Made by a program: the position numbers and the translations under genes. Shown here one piece after another: positions 17,878 through 27,313 of a stretch of 64,000 nucleotides of DNA (its first letter is position 1; each line of letters begins with the position of its first letter). The DNA comes from Clostridia bacterium (GTDB lineage Bacteria; Bacillota; Clostridia; Christensenellales; CAG-917), in contig JAFZVB010000004.1 of NCBI GenBank assembly GCA_017618055.1, positions 154,601 to 218,600 on the forward strand. Direction: 5' to 3'. The notes beneath the pieces are model-generated. The model searched no databases. It was not told the origin of the DNA and saw only the letters and a list, made by a program, of their open reading frames with translations.

Positions 17878-18691
17878 TGTTATAGAGATATCATCACTAT
17901 ACTTTTCTTATGGAAATAAGGAGGTATTAAAGAATCTTTCTTTGTCTATACCAAGAGGAAAGATAGTTTGTCTAATGGGTCAAAACGGTTCAGGTAAGAC
18001 AACTTTAATAGATGCAATTATGGGATTGAATCCCATAAAGCAAGGAAATATTATTATAAATGGTAAGGAAATTAAAACACTAAAAACTATGGACATTGCA
18101 AAACAGATTGCATATGTGCCACAGTTACATAACATAAGATTCCCATACACTGTAAAAGAAATCGTCATGATGGGTAGAACAGCATATATGGGATTATTTG
18201 GTGGTCCAAAGAAAAAAGATGAAGAGATAGCCATGGAGTCTCTAGAAAGAGTAGGAATAGTTGAATATGCAGATAGACCATACTCCCAGTTGTCTGGTGG
18301 AGAAATCAAGTTGGTATTACTAGCTAGAGCACTTGGACAATCCACAGACATAATCATAATGGATGAACCAACAGCCCACTTGGATTTAAAAAATGAACTA
18401 ATATTTTTAGAAATGGTGTCCAAAATCGTGGTAGAAGAGCAGAAGACAGTATTAATAGCAACACATTCTCCAGAACACGCTTTCTATTTTGAAAGATTAC
18501 AAACAAATGTTGAAGCAGCACTAGTTAAGGATGGAGAGATATATAAGATTGGTGCACCAAGTGAAGTAATAACCAAAGAATCTATAAAAGAAGTGTTTGA
18601 TGTAGATGCAGATATTATTACAACATTAACCGAAGATGGCATTGAAGAAAAGACATTGTGCCTAAGGAAGACAACAAATGAGAAAGAATAA
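17867..18691 (+). CDS. ABC importer ATPase (FecE/BtuD type)
   Basis: A 274-aa ATP-binding subunit pairing with the FecCD permease. It has Walker A GQNGSGKTT (near residue 39), a Q-loop in YVPQLHNIRFPYTV, the signature QLSGGEIKLV, Walker B IIIMDEPTAHLD and the switch His in IATHSPEHA. The C-terminal ~40 residues are typical of this subfamily. Its start lies inside the permease gene and its end overlaps the binding-protein gene by 14 bases. All three importer parts are therefore translated from one mRNA. Confidence 0.94.
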   Translation: MMDNVIEISSLYFSYGNKEVLKNLSLSIPRGKIVCLMGQNGSGKTTLIDAIMGLNPIKQGNIIINGKEIKTLKTMDIAKQIAYVPQLHNIRFPYTVKEIVMMGRTAYMGLFGGPKKKDEEIAMESLERVGIVEYADRPYSQLSGGEIKLVLLARALGQSTDIIIMDEPTAHLDLKNELIFLEMVSKIVVEEQKTVLIATHSPEHAFYFERLQTNVEAALVKDGEIYKIGAPSEVITKESIKEVFDVDADIITTLTEDGIEEKTLCLRKTTNEKE

Positions 18692-19766
18692 TGTATTAAT
18701 AGCTATAATGGTTCTTATTTTAATGCTATCTTTGATAGCATTACCTGCTTGCAATCGTAGAGAAGGAAATACCGATGGAGAAACAAGGGTTGTTGTAGAT
18801 AGTGTAGGAAGAGAAGTAGAGGTTCCTAAAGACCCTCAAGCTATTTGTACATTGTCTGCTTTTGCTGGGCCATTAGTATGCTTATACGGTTTTAGTGATA
18901 GAATGCCGGCAACTTGTAATAATGTATTAAGAGATACATTTCTTAAACAATTATGTCCTGCTCTTAATTATTCAATTAATGTTAAGAACTCTGGAACAAT
19001 GAATGCTGAAAGCATTATGGCTCTAAACGTAGACGTAATCTTCCTGGATAAAGAAATGTATTCAGATCCAGATGAAAAGAAGAAACTAGACACCATGAGA
19101 ATTCCTTATGTTGTTGTAGACTATGTTGGCATGGATGCACAAATAGAAGCTGCAATGGTTGTTGGCAAAGCTTTGGGTTGCGAAGATATTGCACAAAAAT
19201 ATATAGACTTTTATAGAACAGCAATCAATACGGTATCTTCAAATATTACATCAATTACAGATAGAAAAGTATACACAATATATCACTCAATTAATGAGGC
19301 AACAAGGACCGATTCTGCTGGTGATTTGGGTGCAGAATGGATTGGAGTTACTGGTTGCAAGAATGTCTCTATAGATTCTGAATTGAATATCGAAGATGGA
19401 AAGTCAATGGCTAATTTAGAAACCATTTTAAGCTGGGATCCAGAAGTCATCATTTGCAACGAACCGGGGGTTGATGATGCCATTTTGGCAGATAAAACCT
19501 GGTCTGGCGTAAATGCAGTAAAAAACAACAGGGTATATCAAATTCCAATTGGAATAACTAGATATGGTCATCCAAACGGTATAGAAACGGCATTAGCAAT
19601 ATATTGGTTAGGCACAAAATTATACCCAGATGCATTTGATTTTACTATAGAGCAAAAGATGAAGGAATTCTATTATACTTTCTTCAATGTTGAAGTAAGC
19701 GATGAAACCATTGCACAGATAATTCAAGGGGATGGAATAAGAACGGAGAAAAATAAAAATTCCTAA
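18678..19766 (+). CDS. substrate-binding lipoprotein of the FecCD-type importer
   Basis: A 362-aa binding protein of the TroA/BtuF-like fold. It has a signal with lipobox LPAC (Cys near residue 25), then VVVDSVGREVEVPKDP, the usual opening strand of siderophore/cobalamin binders, and a long helical backbone in the middle. The C-terminal ITRYGHPNGIETALAIYWLG is characteristic of importer binding proteins of this family. It delivers the ligand to the permease at 16852-17877. The ligand is unknown; iron complexes, cobalamin or an oxyanion are all possible. Its start overlaps the ATPase gene by 14 bases. Confidence 0.9.
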   Translation: MRKNNVLIAIMVLILMLSLIALPACNRREGNTDGETRVVVDSVGREVEVPKDPQAICTLSAFAGPLVCLYGFSDRMPATCNNVLRDTFLKQLCPALNYSINVKNSGTMNAESIMALNVDVIFLDKEMYSDPDEKKKLDTMRIPYVVVDYVGMDAQIEAAMVVGKALGCEDIAQKYIDFYRTAINTVSSNITSITDRKVYTIYHSINEATRTDSAGDLGAEWIGVTGCKNVSIDSELNIEDGKSMANLETILSWDPEVIICNEPGVDDAILADKTWSGVNAVKNNRVYQIPIGITRYGHPNGIETALAIYWLGTKLYPDAFDFTIEQKMKEFYYTFFNVEVSDETIAQIIQGDGIRTEKNKNS

Positions 19767-19772
19767 AAATAA

Positions 19773-19801
19773 TTGTTAAAACAACTTAATGTTGTTATAC
19801 T
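19773..19801 (+). promoter_or_regulatory. promoter with inverted repeat before the ECF gene
   Basis: TTGTTA (19773-19778) and TATACT (19796-19801) are 17 bases apart. The inverted repeat AACAAC-TTAAT-GTTGTT (19780-19796) lies in the spacer, where a repressor could bind. The ATG at 19812 is only 10 bases past the -10 box and has no Shine-Dalgarno site, so the mRNA would be nearly leaderless. Confidence 0.5.
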
Positions 19802-19811
19802 ATGCCCAATT

Positions 19812-20519
19812 ATGAGAGCTTCTAAAATTCAAACTAAAAACATAGTATATTTTGCAATACTTCTTGCATTAGTAGTTGTACTACAAGTTGTTAGCAATTA
19901 TATTACATTTGGACCTGTATCTATAACATTGGTTTTAATTCCAATTGTTGTAGGTGGAATATTGCTTGGACCACTTGCTGGAGCGCTCTTAGGTTTATCA
20001 TTTGGTATCATTACTATTATAGGATCATTGAAATCACCATTATTTGTAACTGCTCCTGCTCTTATAATTATTTTAGCCTTAGTAAAGGCAACAGCTGCGG
20101 GATTCTTTCCAGCACTTTTTTATAAACTCATTGCAAAGAAACATCCAGTAATTGCAACATATGTTGCATCTGCTAGTGCCCCTATTATTAATACTGGAAT
20201 ATTTATACTTGGATGTATTGCTGGTATAACGAAATTAAAAGAAGCATTTGGCATAGATGAGACAGGTGCAGCAATAGTATTTGTATTTGTAGGCATAGTT
20301 GGTATAAACTTCTTTATAGAGTTTGGTATTAATATCTTATTAACACCAGCTGTAATAAAGATTATAGATATAGTTAAGGGAAAAATAAGAGAAAAGAAAG
20401 CTGTTCAAGAGATAGAAGATGACGAGGAAGAACAAACCGAGGTCATTGAAGAGAACAGTGAAAATATTGGTGAGGGGAATTATGAGCAAGAAGAAAGACA
20501 AGATAGCAGCAATGAGTGA
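19812..20519 (+). CDS. ECF transporter S component
   Basis: A 235-aa integral membrane protein with about six hydrophobic segments, of the vitamin/cofactor-binding S-component type of energy-coupling factor importers. The opening TKNIVYFAILLALVVVLQVV and the segment GPLAGALLGLSFGIITII fit the family. The shared EcfA/EcfT energising unit is not in this window. The C-terminus is a long acidic tail (EDDEEEQTEVIEENSE). The ATG at 19812 was chosen over a TTG at 19773 because the latter falls on the predicted -35 box. It follows the importer operon by 45 bases and overlaps the next gene by 38. The substrate is unknown. Confidence 0.8.
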   Translation: MRASKIQTKNIVYFAILLALVVVLQVVSNYITFGPVSITLVLIPIVVGGILLGPLAGALLGLSFGIITIIGSLKSPLFVTAPALIIILALVKATAAGFFPALFYKLIAKKHPVIATYVASASAPIINTGIFILGCIAGITKLKEAFGIDETGAAIVFVFVGIVGINFFIEFGINILLTPAVIKIIDIVKGKIREKKAVQEIEDDEEEQTEVIEENSENIGEGNYEQEERQDSSNE

Positions 20520-21537
20520 GGAAGAGAAGACTCAGTATCTTGCTAAAAGAAAAAAGAAAAGAATAATTACATGGGCTATAGTTGGGTCAATACTCTTTGT
20601 TATATTATTAAATTTCTTAATATTACCACTTACAGGAAAGGCATTTAGAACAAAAGAAGTTATAGAATATACTGGAACCAATAAATACATTTGTTTTGAC
20701 GATGCATTAATGCTTTCTGCTCATAGAGCAGGTGGTGATTTAGAGCCAGAGGAAACAATGGCAGCATTTAAGCTCTGTATGGAAGCAACAGATTATGTTG
20801 TAGACATCGTAGAATTCGATTTGCACCTCACTAAGGATAATGAACTAGTACTTCTTCATGATGATACAGTAAATCGTACATCAAACGCTACAGAGCATTT
20901 CGGTAGTAAGAAAGTTAAAGCAAAAGATAAGACTTTAGCAGAATTAAAAGAATTAAACTTTGGAGAGAACTTTGTAGATCCAAATGGAAATGCACCATAT
21001 AAGGGATTAAGAGGCAACGATATTCCAAACGATGTTAAGATTACTACATTAGACGAAATACTCACATATTTAACAGCAAAACAACCAACTCTCAATTACA
21101 TAATTGAGATTAAAGACGGTGGCAAGACTGGTGAGGTGGCTATGGATGCTTTATATAACAAGATGGTTCAATATAATATTGTTAACCAAACAATAGTTGG
21201 AACATTCCAAGATAATGTTACTAGATATATAGATAAGAAATATCCAAGCCTAACAAGATCTGCAAGTATAGCTGAGTTCTTAGATTTCTATTATGCATTC
21301 TTATATGGCAACAAGAACAAAGAATTTAAGTTCAAAGTTCTTCAAATACCAATGGGCGCAGACGGAATCTTTAACTTCCATTCAAAAGCATTTATATCCT
21401 TTGCACATTCAAAGGGAATGGCTGTTCAATATTGGACAATTAACGACGCAGATAAGGTTAAGAGATTAAAAGAAAACGGAGCAGACTGTATCATGACGGA
21501 CAATCCTTCCATGGCATATAAAGCACTACATGAGTAA
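20482..21537 (+). CDS. membrane-anchored glycerophosphodiester phosphodiesterase
   Basis: A 351-aa GDPD-family enzyme that hydrolyses glycerophosphodiesters to glycerol 3-phosphate and an alcohol. A very basic N-terminus and one transmembrane helix (about residues 34-55) anchor it, with the TIM-barrel domain outside. Catalytic motifs are SAHRAGGDLEPEETMAA (His and Glu), EFDLHLTKDNELVLLHDDTV (Glu-Asp metal ligands and second His) and the C-terminal GADCIMTDNPS. The ATG at 20482 is preceded by GAGGGG. Upstream in-frame starts lie within the ECF gene, which it overlaps by 38 bases. Confidence 0.9.
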   Translation: MSKKKDKIAAMSEEEKTQYLAKRKKKRIITWAIVGSILFVILLNFLILPLTGKAFRTKEVIEYTGTNKYICFDDALMLSAHRAGGDLEPEETMAAFKLCMEATDYVVDIVEFDLHLTKDNELVLLHDDTVNRTSNATEHFGSKKVKAKDKTLAELKELNFGENFVDPNGNAPYKGLRGNDIPNDVKITTLDEILTYLTAKQPTLNYIIEIKDGGKTGEVAMDALYNKMVQYNIVNQTIVGTFQDNVTRYIDKKYPSLTRSASIAEFLDFYYAFLYGNKNKEFKFKVLQIPMGADGIFNFHSKAFISFAHSKGMAVQYWTINDADKVKRLKENGADCIMTDNPSMAYKALHE

Positions 21538-21562
21538 ATACTTAATAACAAAGTTATTAAAA

Positions 21563-21596
21563 AAGGTGACGGATAAAAACGCCACCTTATTTTTTT
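21563..21596. terminator. bidirectional intrinsic terminator
   Basis: Stem AAGGTG (21563-21568) with CACCTT (21583-21588) is followed by ATTTTTTT. The complement strand also ends in a T-run, so it serves both the GDPD gene and the convergent MacB-like gene. Confidence 0.88.
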
Positions 21597-21609
21597 ATTT
21601 GAGAAAATG

Positions 21610-24378
21610 TTATTCGGTTCGCAGTGCTATAACAGGATCTTTCTTTGCTGCTATTACAGAAGGAACTAAGCCAGACAATACTGTAATGAATACAGCACCG
21701 GCAACAAGAACAAATGGATGCCATATTGCCATTCTCATCATACTTCCTACGCCCATAGTTGCCTTTAGGATGAGGTTTGCTGGATAAATAAGGACAAAGC
21801 CCAAGAGAACACCAAGCAAGCCTGAGACAAGGCCTAGAATCATTGTCTCAACATTAAATATGTTGGAGATATCTAACTTTCTAGCGCCAAGAGAACGCAT
21901 AATACCAATTTCTCTTGTTCTATCTTGTACAGAAATATACATAACAATTGCAATTAAAATCATTGTTACTATAACAGATACTAGAGCAACTGCGATTAAA
22001 ATATATGTTATTGTGTTAGATAAATCTGTAAGTTCGGTTACTGCAGAATCCAAATCATCTTGGTATGCAACAACATAAGTTGTTGTAGGTGCATCTTCTC
22101 CATTTTCTTCTGCTTGTTCTTCTGCATATTTTTCTTCAGATGCTTGTTTTGTATTATATGCTTCTACAAATGCACTTACCTTTTCTTTATTCTTAACTGA
22201 AGAAGGGTAGATGTAGATATAGGATGGTTGCTCTAAATCTCTATAATTTGCACGAGATAATATGGTCTTATATTTGCTGTTATCTATAGATGTAAACTTG
22301 GTTGTAACATCTATGATCCCCAAAGCAGCCTTTGCAAGAATTTGTTTTTCTTCTGTTGTAAAATCCGATTGCTCTTTAGGTGTGCCATCTTCTTTTGTTA
22401 GTTCAATTCCTTTTGCGGCTTCAATTGCAGCCATCCAATCATCATATGATTTTATTTGTGCTTTTACATATGCGCTGTTATTTGCATCGTTGATGATATA
22501 TGAACTAAGGTCTGAGGAATAGCCTAAAATACCATTTATACATCCCTTTGTGCCTGGCTTTGGACGAATGACACCAGCAATTGTTAGTTTGATGGAATCA
22601 TTTTTCATTGCATTGAGGAATCTTGTATCATTTTTATTCTTCCTCAAGTCATTATAGACTTGAGTTGTTTCGTTATATACAAAAGCTTTAGATGTTGGCA
22701 ATACATAGAATTCTGTTCCAAGTGCTTGGCTAAAGGTTTTTTCGTATTCATCAAAATATGTCTTGTCTCCCATAGCAGCTATTAGGTCCATCATGCCTAT
22801 TTCGTCTAAAAGCAATAAGTCAAAGTCTGTGATTTGGTTATATTCATCTAATACCAAAACAACTTCATTCATATTTGTTGGGAGGTGTCCAGCAAGAACG
22901 TCATATTGTTGATTGACGATCTTGTCATCACCAACTATCTCGTCCCAGAAATTAAATGCATCCAAAAGTGATGTCACACCATCATATTCGTCTTCTGTTG
23001 TTTCTTCTCCAAGTATGGTTGTAACAGCTTTAAGAGTGTCACTTTCAGATAGTGGAGCTAATTGTGTATAAGAAACAGTAGGTGGCTGAGGATCTTCTCC
23101 TTCTCCAACTTCTACCTCGGTTTCCGTCTTTTTGTATATGGTCATGCCAATGGAGTAATCATATTTAACTGTACCAAGTGAATAATCAAAATTTTCTTCA
23201 AGATATTTTTTGAATTTAGAAATGTCGTTTGTCTTTTGAATACTATTCATCATCTTTTCAAACATTTCAGAGAATTGAGCATAAATATATACTATTTGTT
23301 CAGTCGTATATTTTGTCCTATCTGTTTCTTGGTCTGCAAATAGGTCTAATACGGCAGAATAATCCAAAGAGTCCCCACTTAATGCATCTCCACCAAGGAA
23401 GTCTTTGAACATAGACATAACAGAATCATTTCCAGATGTAATAGTTACTGGATACTTAGCCATAGACTGTTCTTCGAACTCAGTTATGTATTGAGAGAAG
23501 CCATTGTTTAAGGATAAAATTAGTGATATTGCAATGATACCAATTGAGCCAGCAATGGCAGTCAATATACTTCTTCCACGTTTATTAATAATGTTTTTCC
23601 ATGCCAATTTTATAGATGTCCAGAACGACATTGTAGATAGTTTACGGCTCTTTCTTTTTGCCTTTTTATCCAAGATTGGCTCATGAATTTCTTCGGCATC
23701 ATCATATGGGTTGCTATCTTCAATTATTAACCCATCAAGGGCTTTAACTATACGATTTGAATACTGAAGTGCGAGTTCTGCATTATGAGTAACCATAATA
23801 ACAAGTCTATCAGTTGCTATTTTTTGGAGGATATCCATAAGTTGAATGGAGGTTTCGCTATCTACTGCACCGGTAGGTTCGTCTGCTAATAAAATCTCTG
23901 GTTCATTAACAATTGCTCTTGCTATTGCAACCCTTTGCATTTGACCACCAGAGAGTTGATTTGGACGTTTATGTATCTCGGATTCTAGACCTACACTAAT
24001 AAGAGCCTCTTTAGCTCTTCTTGTACGTTCTTCTTTTGAAATACCAGAAATAGTTAGAGATAATTCAACGTTATCTAGGACAGATATGTGAGGAATAAGA
24101 TTGTAGTTTTGGAAGACAAAACCAATCTTTCTATTGCGATAATCATCCCAATCTTTTTCAGTATAATTTGAGGTAGATTCACCATTAATTAATATCTCAC
24201 CAGAGGTCATTCTATCGAGTCCTCCAATGATGTTCATAAGAGTTGTTTTACCACATCCAGATTGTCCTAAAATGGCAACAAATTCACTTTTTCTAAAGGC
24301 TAGATTTATCCCACGTAAAGCATGAGTAACCTGATCTCCAACCACATAATCTTTTGTAACGTTAATAAGTTTTAGCAT
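21610..24378 (-). CDS. MacB-like ABC exporter (fused ATPase and FtsX permease)
   Basis: A 922-aa protein with an N-terminal ABC ATPase: Walker A GQSGCGKTT, signature QLSGGQMQRVAIARA, Walker B LLADEPTGAVD and switch VTHNAEL. An acidic linker follows, then a first membrane helix (IAGSIGIIAISLILSLNNGF). A large extracytoplasmic domain of nearly 500 residues follows, then a C-terminal FtsX-type three-helix block with DRTREIGIMRSLGARKLDI. This type VII/MacB arrangement moves peptides or lipoproteins mechanically rather than by a classic channel. No periplasmic adaptor or two-component system is adjacent, so the substrate is unknown. GGGGG precedes the start. The gene is divergent from rpiB and appears monocistronic. 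Confidence 0.9.
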   Translation of the reverse strand: MLKLINVTKDYVVGDQVTHALRGINLAFRKSEFVAILGQSGCGKTTLMNIIGGLDRMTSGEILINGESTSNYTEKDWDDYRNRKIGFVFQNYNLIPHISVLDNVELSLTISGISKEERTRRAKEALISVGLESEIHKRPNQLSGGQMQRVAIARAIVNEPEILLADEPTGAVDSETSIQLMDILQKIATDRLVIMVTHNAELALQYSNRIVKALDGLIIEDSNPYDDAEEIHEPILDKKAKRKSRKLSTMSFWTSIKLAWKNIINKRGRSILTAIAGSIGIIAISLILSLNNGFSQYITEFEEQSMAKYPVTITSGNDSVMSMFKDFLGGDALSGDSLDYSAVLDLFADQETDRTKYTTEQIVYIYAQFSEMFEKMMNSIQKTNDISKFKKYLEENFDYSLGTVKYDYSIGMTIYKKTETEVEVGEGEDPQPPTVSYTQLAPLSESDTLKAVTTILGEETTEDEYDGVTSLLDAFNFWDEIVGDDKIVNQQYDVLAGHLPTNMNEVVLVLDEYNQITDFDLLLLDEIGMMDLIAAMGDKTYFDEYEKTFSQALGTEFYVLPTSKAFVYNETTQVYNDLRKNKNDTRFLNAMKNDSIKLTIAGVIRPKPGTKGCINGILGYSSDLSSYIINDANNSAYVKAQIKSYDDWMAAIEAAKGIELTKEDGTPKEQSDFTTEEKQILAKAALGIIDVTTKFTSIDNSKYKTILSRANYRDLEQPSYIYIYPSSVKNKEKVSAFVEAYNTKQASEEKYAEEQAEENGEDAPTTTYVVAYQDDLDSAVTELTDLSNTITYILIAVALVSVIVTMILIAIVMYISVQDRTREIGIMRSLGARKLDISNIFNVETMILGLVSGLLGVLLGFVLIYPANLILKATMGVGSMMRMAIWHPFVLVAGAVFITVLSGLVPSVIAAKKDPVIALRTE

Positions 24379-24496
24379 AGATTTTCCCCCAAGGTTGCTA
24401 ATAGAATAATTTTAAACGAAAAAACATAGGTATTTCAATAATAAAATATTTTGAAATAAAGTGCGAAAAATAATAATTCTAATTTAATTATTTCGT

Positions 24497-24524
24497 TTGA
24501 CTTTATTATTATAAATAATATAAT
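24497..24524 (+). promoter_or_regulatory. promoter of the first sugar operon
   Basis: TTGACT (24497-24502) and TATAAT (24519-24524) with a 16-base spacer lie 48 bases before the first gene. The surrounding 24379-24572 is very AT-rich and holds nothing else I can support. Confidence 0.75.
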
Positions 24525-24572
24525 TTAATTAAAGATTTTAACTAATTATTATTTAAGATAAGGAGTAACATT

Positions 24573-25064
24573 ATGAAAATTGCAATTGGATCAGACAAGT
24601 CTGGATTCTCATTAAAAGAAGCAATCGTTGCAGATTTATTAGCAAACAAAGAAGAATTAGGTATTGAAGTTCTAGATGATTTAGGAACAAAGAATTTAGA
24701 AGAAGTTCATCCTTTTTATCAAGTAGCAGGAGACGTAGCCCCAAAGGTTCAAGATGGAACTTATGACAGGGCTATTTTAATTTGTGGTACAGGTGCAGGA
24801 ATGAACATCGTTTCTAACAAATACCAAGATGTACACGCAGTTGTTTGTGAAAGTGTATACACAGCGAAGATGGCAAGAGCAATTAACAATGCACAAATTC
24901 TTTGTATGGGTGGCTGGGTTGTAGCACCTGAAATGGGTGTACAAATGGCTAGAGTATTCCTTAAAACAGACTTCTTACAAGACTTAGAAGAATGGAGAAA
25001 GGGCTGGCTCACAAACGCAGCTGCAAAAGTAAAAGAACTCGAAGAAAATATTTATAACAAATAA
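24573..25064 (+). CDS. RpiB/LacAB-family sugar-phosphate isomerase
   Basis: A 163-aa isomerase of the ribose-5-phosphate isomerase B / LacAB family. It shows MKIAIGSDKSGFSLKE at the start, DLGTKN, and the active-site ICGTGAGMNI with the catalytic Cys. Enzymes of this family interconvert aldo- and ketopentose or hexose phosphates; relatives act on sugars such as allose 6-phosphate and 4-carbon sulfosugars. The C-terminal tail is slightly longer than in RpiB. It heads an operon with an iron alcohol dehydrogenase, a ROK regulator, a fucose-isomerase-like enzyme, a transporter and a GH31. A peripheral substrate is therefore more likely than the pentose-phosphate pathway. AGGAG precedes the ATG. 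Confidence 0.88.
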   Translation: MKIAIGSDKSGFSLKEAIVADLLANKEELGIEVLDDLGTKNLEEVHPFYQVAGDVAPKVQDGTYDRAILICGTGAGMNIVSNKYQDVHAVVCESVYTAKMARAINNAQILCMGGWVVAPEMGVQMARVFLKTDFLQDLEEWRKGWLTNAAAKVKELEENIYNK

Positions 25065-25073
25065 GAGGAAAAT

Positions 25074-26195
25074 ATGGCAGATTTAGATTTTTCATTATCT
25101 CAACCAGTCCGTATTGAGTTTGGTGTAGGCAAAGTAGACCATCTCGAAGAATTGGTAAAGATATATGGGTTTTCAAAAGGTGTATTAGTTTGTGATAAGT
25201 TATTCGTTAATAACGGATATGCACAAAAGTTAGTTGCTAACACACCATCTTTAAAAGACATTTATAGTGATATCACCCCAAATCCAATGCTTAGCGAAGT
25301 ATTAAAGGCTAGGGAAGTATTAAGAAGAGTTGGTGCAGATTTTGTTGTAGCACTTGGTGGCGGTTCTTCTATGGACCTTGCAAAGTTTGCTTCAGCAATG
25401 TATTACGAAGATGGAGATATTAAAGATTATTTCTATAAGAGAAGAGATTTTAGCACAAAGCCATTACCACTCATTGCTATTCCAACAACAGCTGGAACAG
25501 GAAGTGAGGTGACATCTGTTTCTGTATGTAACGATGACGAAACAGGAACAAAGTCTCCACTTGCGCATGTAAACTTCTTTGCACATACAGCATTGGTAGA
25601 TCCAAACCTAACATTATCCTTGCCACCATTCGTTACAGCAACAACTGGATTGGACGCTATGGCTCATGCACTTGAAGCATATTGGTGTAATGCACATAAT
25701 CCTGTATCAGATGGCCTTGCAATTGCAGCATTGAAGAGGATTTTTGCAAATATAGAGATAGCATTTAAGGATGGAAAGAATGTTGAGGCTAGAGCGGAGA
25801 TGGCACTAGGTTCATTGGTTGCAGGACTTGCATTTGCTCCTACAAGAACAGCAGCAGTTCACGCTTGTTCATATCCACTTAGTATGTACTATCATTTATG
25901 CCACGGTGAAGCTTGTGCTTTCACATTGGATTCCTATGTAATTATTAACGGAAAGGCAGATCCAGAACGTATGTTTGCTTTAGCAAAAGCACTAGGATTC
26001 AAGGATGTTGCAGAAATGGCAGCAAAGATTAAGGAAATTAAGAAGAATCTTGGAATGAAGATGACTCTTAAGGATGCAGGAATAGATGATTTAACACAAT
26101 TAGTAGAAAACTGCGCTTCTCAACCTTTAATGAACAACAATCCTGCTAAGTTAAATAAAGAAGAATTAATAGAATTGTTTGAGGGCTTAAGATGA
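25074..26195 (+). CDS. iron-containing alcohol dehydrogenase
   Basis: A 373-aa group III alcohol dehydrogenase that reduces an aldehyde or ketone (or the reverse) with NAD(P)H. Motifs are ALGGGSSMDLAKF for the dinucleotide, PTTAGTGSEVT, and the metal ligands in ALVDPNLTLSLPP (Asp), DAMAHALEAYW (His) and YYHLCHGEACAF (His). Length is normal. The N-terminal substrate side cannot be assigned. It lies 9 bases after the RpiB-like gene and overlaps the ROK gene by 4 (ATGA). In this operon it could reduce the aldehyde end product of the sugar pathway and recycle NADH. Confidence 0.92.
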   Translation: MADLDFSLSQPVRIEFGVGKVDHLEELVKIYGFSKGVLVCDKLFVNNGYAQKLVANTPSLKDIYSDITPNPMLSEVLKAREVLRRVGADFVVALGGGSSMDLAKFASAMYYEDGDIKDYFYKRRDFSTKPLPLIAIPTTAGTGSEVTSVSVCNDDETGTKSPLAHVNFFAHTALVDPNLTLSLPPFVTATTGLDAMAHALEAYWCNAHNPVSDGLAIAALKRIFANIEIAFKDGKNVEARAEMALGSLVAGLAFAPTRTAAVHACSYPLSMYYHLCHGEACAFTLDSYVIINGKADPERMFALAKALGFKDVAEMAAKIKEIKKNLGMKMTLKDAGIDDLTQLVENCASQPLMNNNPAKLNKEELIELFEGLR

Positions 26196-27310
26196 CAACA
26201 AAAGTAATTAATCCAAAGACATTAAGAAAGAGTAACAAAGTTAATATTAAGTTCATCCTTTGGAGTAAAGGAGATATGTCTAGACTTCATCTTGCAAAGG
26301 AACTTAAACTCACTAAGGCGTCCATAACACAAATCGTAAACGATTTGGTATACGAAGGAGAGGTTGAAGAAATAGGCAATGTAGAAAGAAAAGGCGCAGG
26401 AAGACCAGAAATACTTCTTCGCTTAAACACAAAGAAACATATTGCTATCGGACTTAATATTGAGAACGACAAAACACACTTATCTATCTGTACTTTAGAC
26501 GAAATTCTAAAGGACTTTGTATTTAATACAAAAGATAGAATCAATAGTGTTAAAGATATCATAGAACTTGTAAGACCAGTTATAGATAGATGGATATATC
26601 CATATGATCCAATTGGTATAGGAGTTGGTATAGTTGGTCCTGTAGATAATGGTATCTCAATTAATAGCTATGGTATTTTGCCTAACAATAGTGATATCAA
26701 GAAGGAACTTGAGAAAGAATTCAATATCCCAGTAAAGGTAATAAATAACATTCATGCACAAGCTAGAGCTTTATTACAAGGTGGCAATGATAACTATATG
26801 TTGATCAAGCATTCACCTGGTATTGGATGTGCAATTATTAGTAACGGAAAGATACTTGGAGGCGAACATTCTAACGCTGGAGAGATAGGACATTCCATCA
26901 TGGAAATTAATGGTTTGCCATGCCGTTGTGGTAAGAAAGGTTGTTTAGAGGCATATTGCGCAGAATGGCACATTCAAGACTTGTATGAGTCAAAATCAGG
27001 TGTTAAAGTGCCTATTGAGGAAATATATGCAAAATATGGCGAAGATGGACTTGCAACCAAAATACTAGATGATGCAATCCAACCAATGGCTCTTGCAATA
27101 GTAAATACATCCATGATAGTAGACCCCAAAAAGATACTTGTAACTGGCGGTATGTTTAACAATGAAAAACTATATGGGGTTATCATGAATAAACTTCAAG
27201 AATTAGGAATGAAGAAGGATTGTGATATATCTATAGTCCCACAAGAACAAAACATAAAGGCATTTGCAGGTGCTAAAGACATAATAATGAATAAAGTATT
27301 AGAGGTATAA
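26192..27310 (+). CDS. ROK-family transcriptional regulator
   Basis: A 372-aa regulator. It has an N-terminal winged helix-turn-helix (about residues 15-65, DMSRLHLAKELKLTKASITQ) and a C-terminal ROK sugar-kinase-like domain with the zinc motif GLPCRCGKKGCLEAYC (near residue 245). In true ROK kinases the phosphate loop is DxGxT; here it reads NIENDK, so kinase activity is unlikely, as in XylR/NagC-type repressors. It probably senses the sugar degraded by its own operon, in which it overlaps the dehydrogenase gene by 4 bases. The operator has not been identified. Confidence 0.9.
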   Translation: MTTKVINPKTLRKSNKVNIKFILWSKGDMSRLHLAKELKLTKASITQIVNDLVYEGEVEEIGNVERKGAGRPEILLRLNTKKHIAIGLNIENDKTHLSICTLDEILKDFVFNTKDRINSVKDIIELVRPVIDRWIYPYDPIGIGVGIVGPVDNGISINSYGILPNNSDIKKELEKEFNIPVKVINNIHAQARALLQGGNDNYMLIKHSPGIGCAIISNGKILGGEHSNAGEIGHSIMEINGLPCRCGKKGCLEAYCAEWHIQDLYESKSGVKVPIEEIYAKYGEDGLATKILDDAIQPMALAIVNTSMIVDPKKILVTGGMFNNEKLYGVIMNKLQELGMKKDCDISIVPQEQNIKAFAGAKDIIMNKVLEV

Positions 27311-27313
27311 ATT

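Noticed and set aside
16852-19766. Naming the importer as cobalamin (btu), heme or molybdate specific.
   Set aside because: FecCD permeases and their binding proteins cover all of these; no residue or neighbour decides the ligand.
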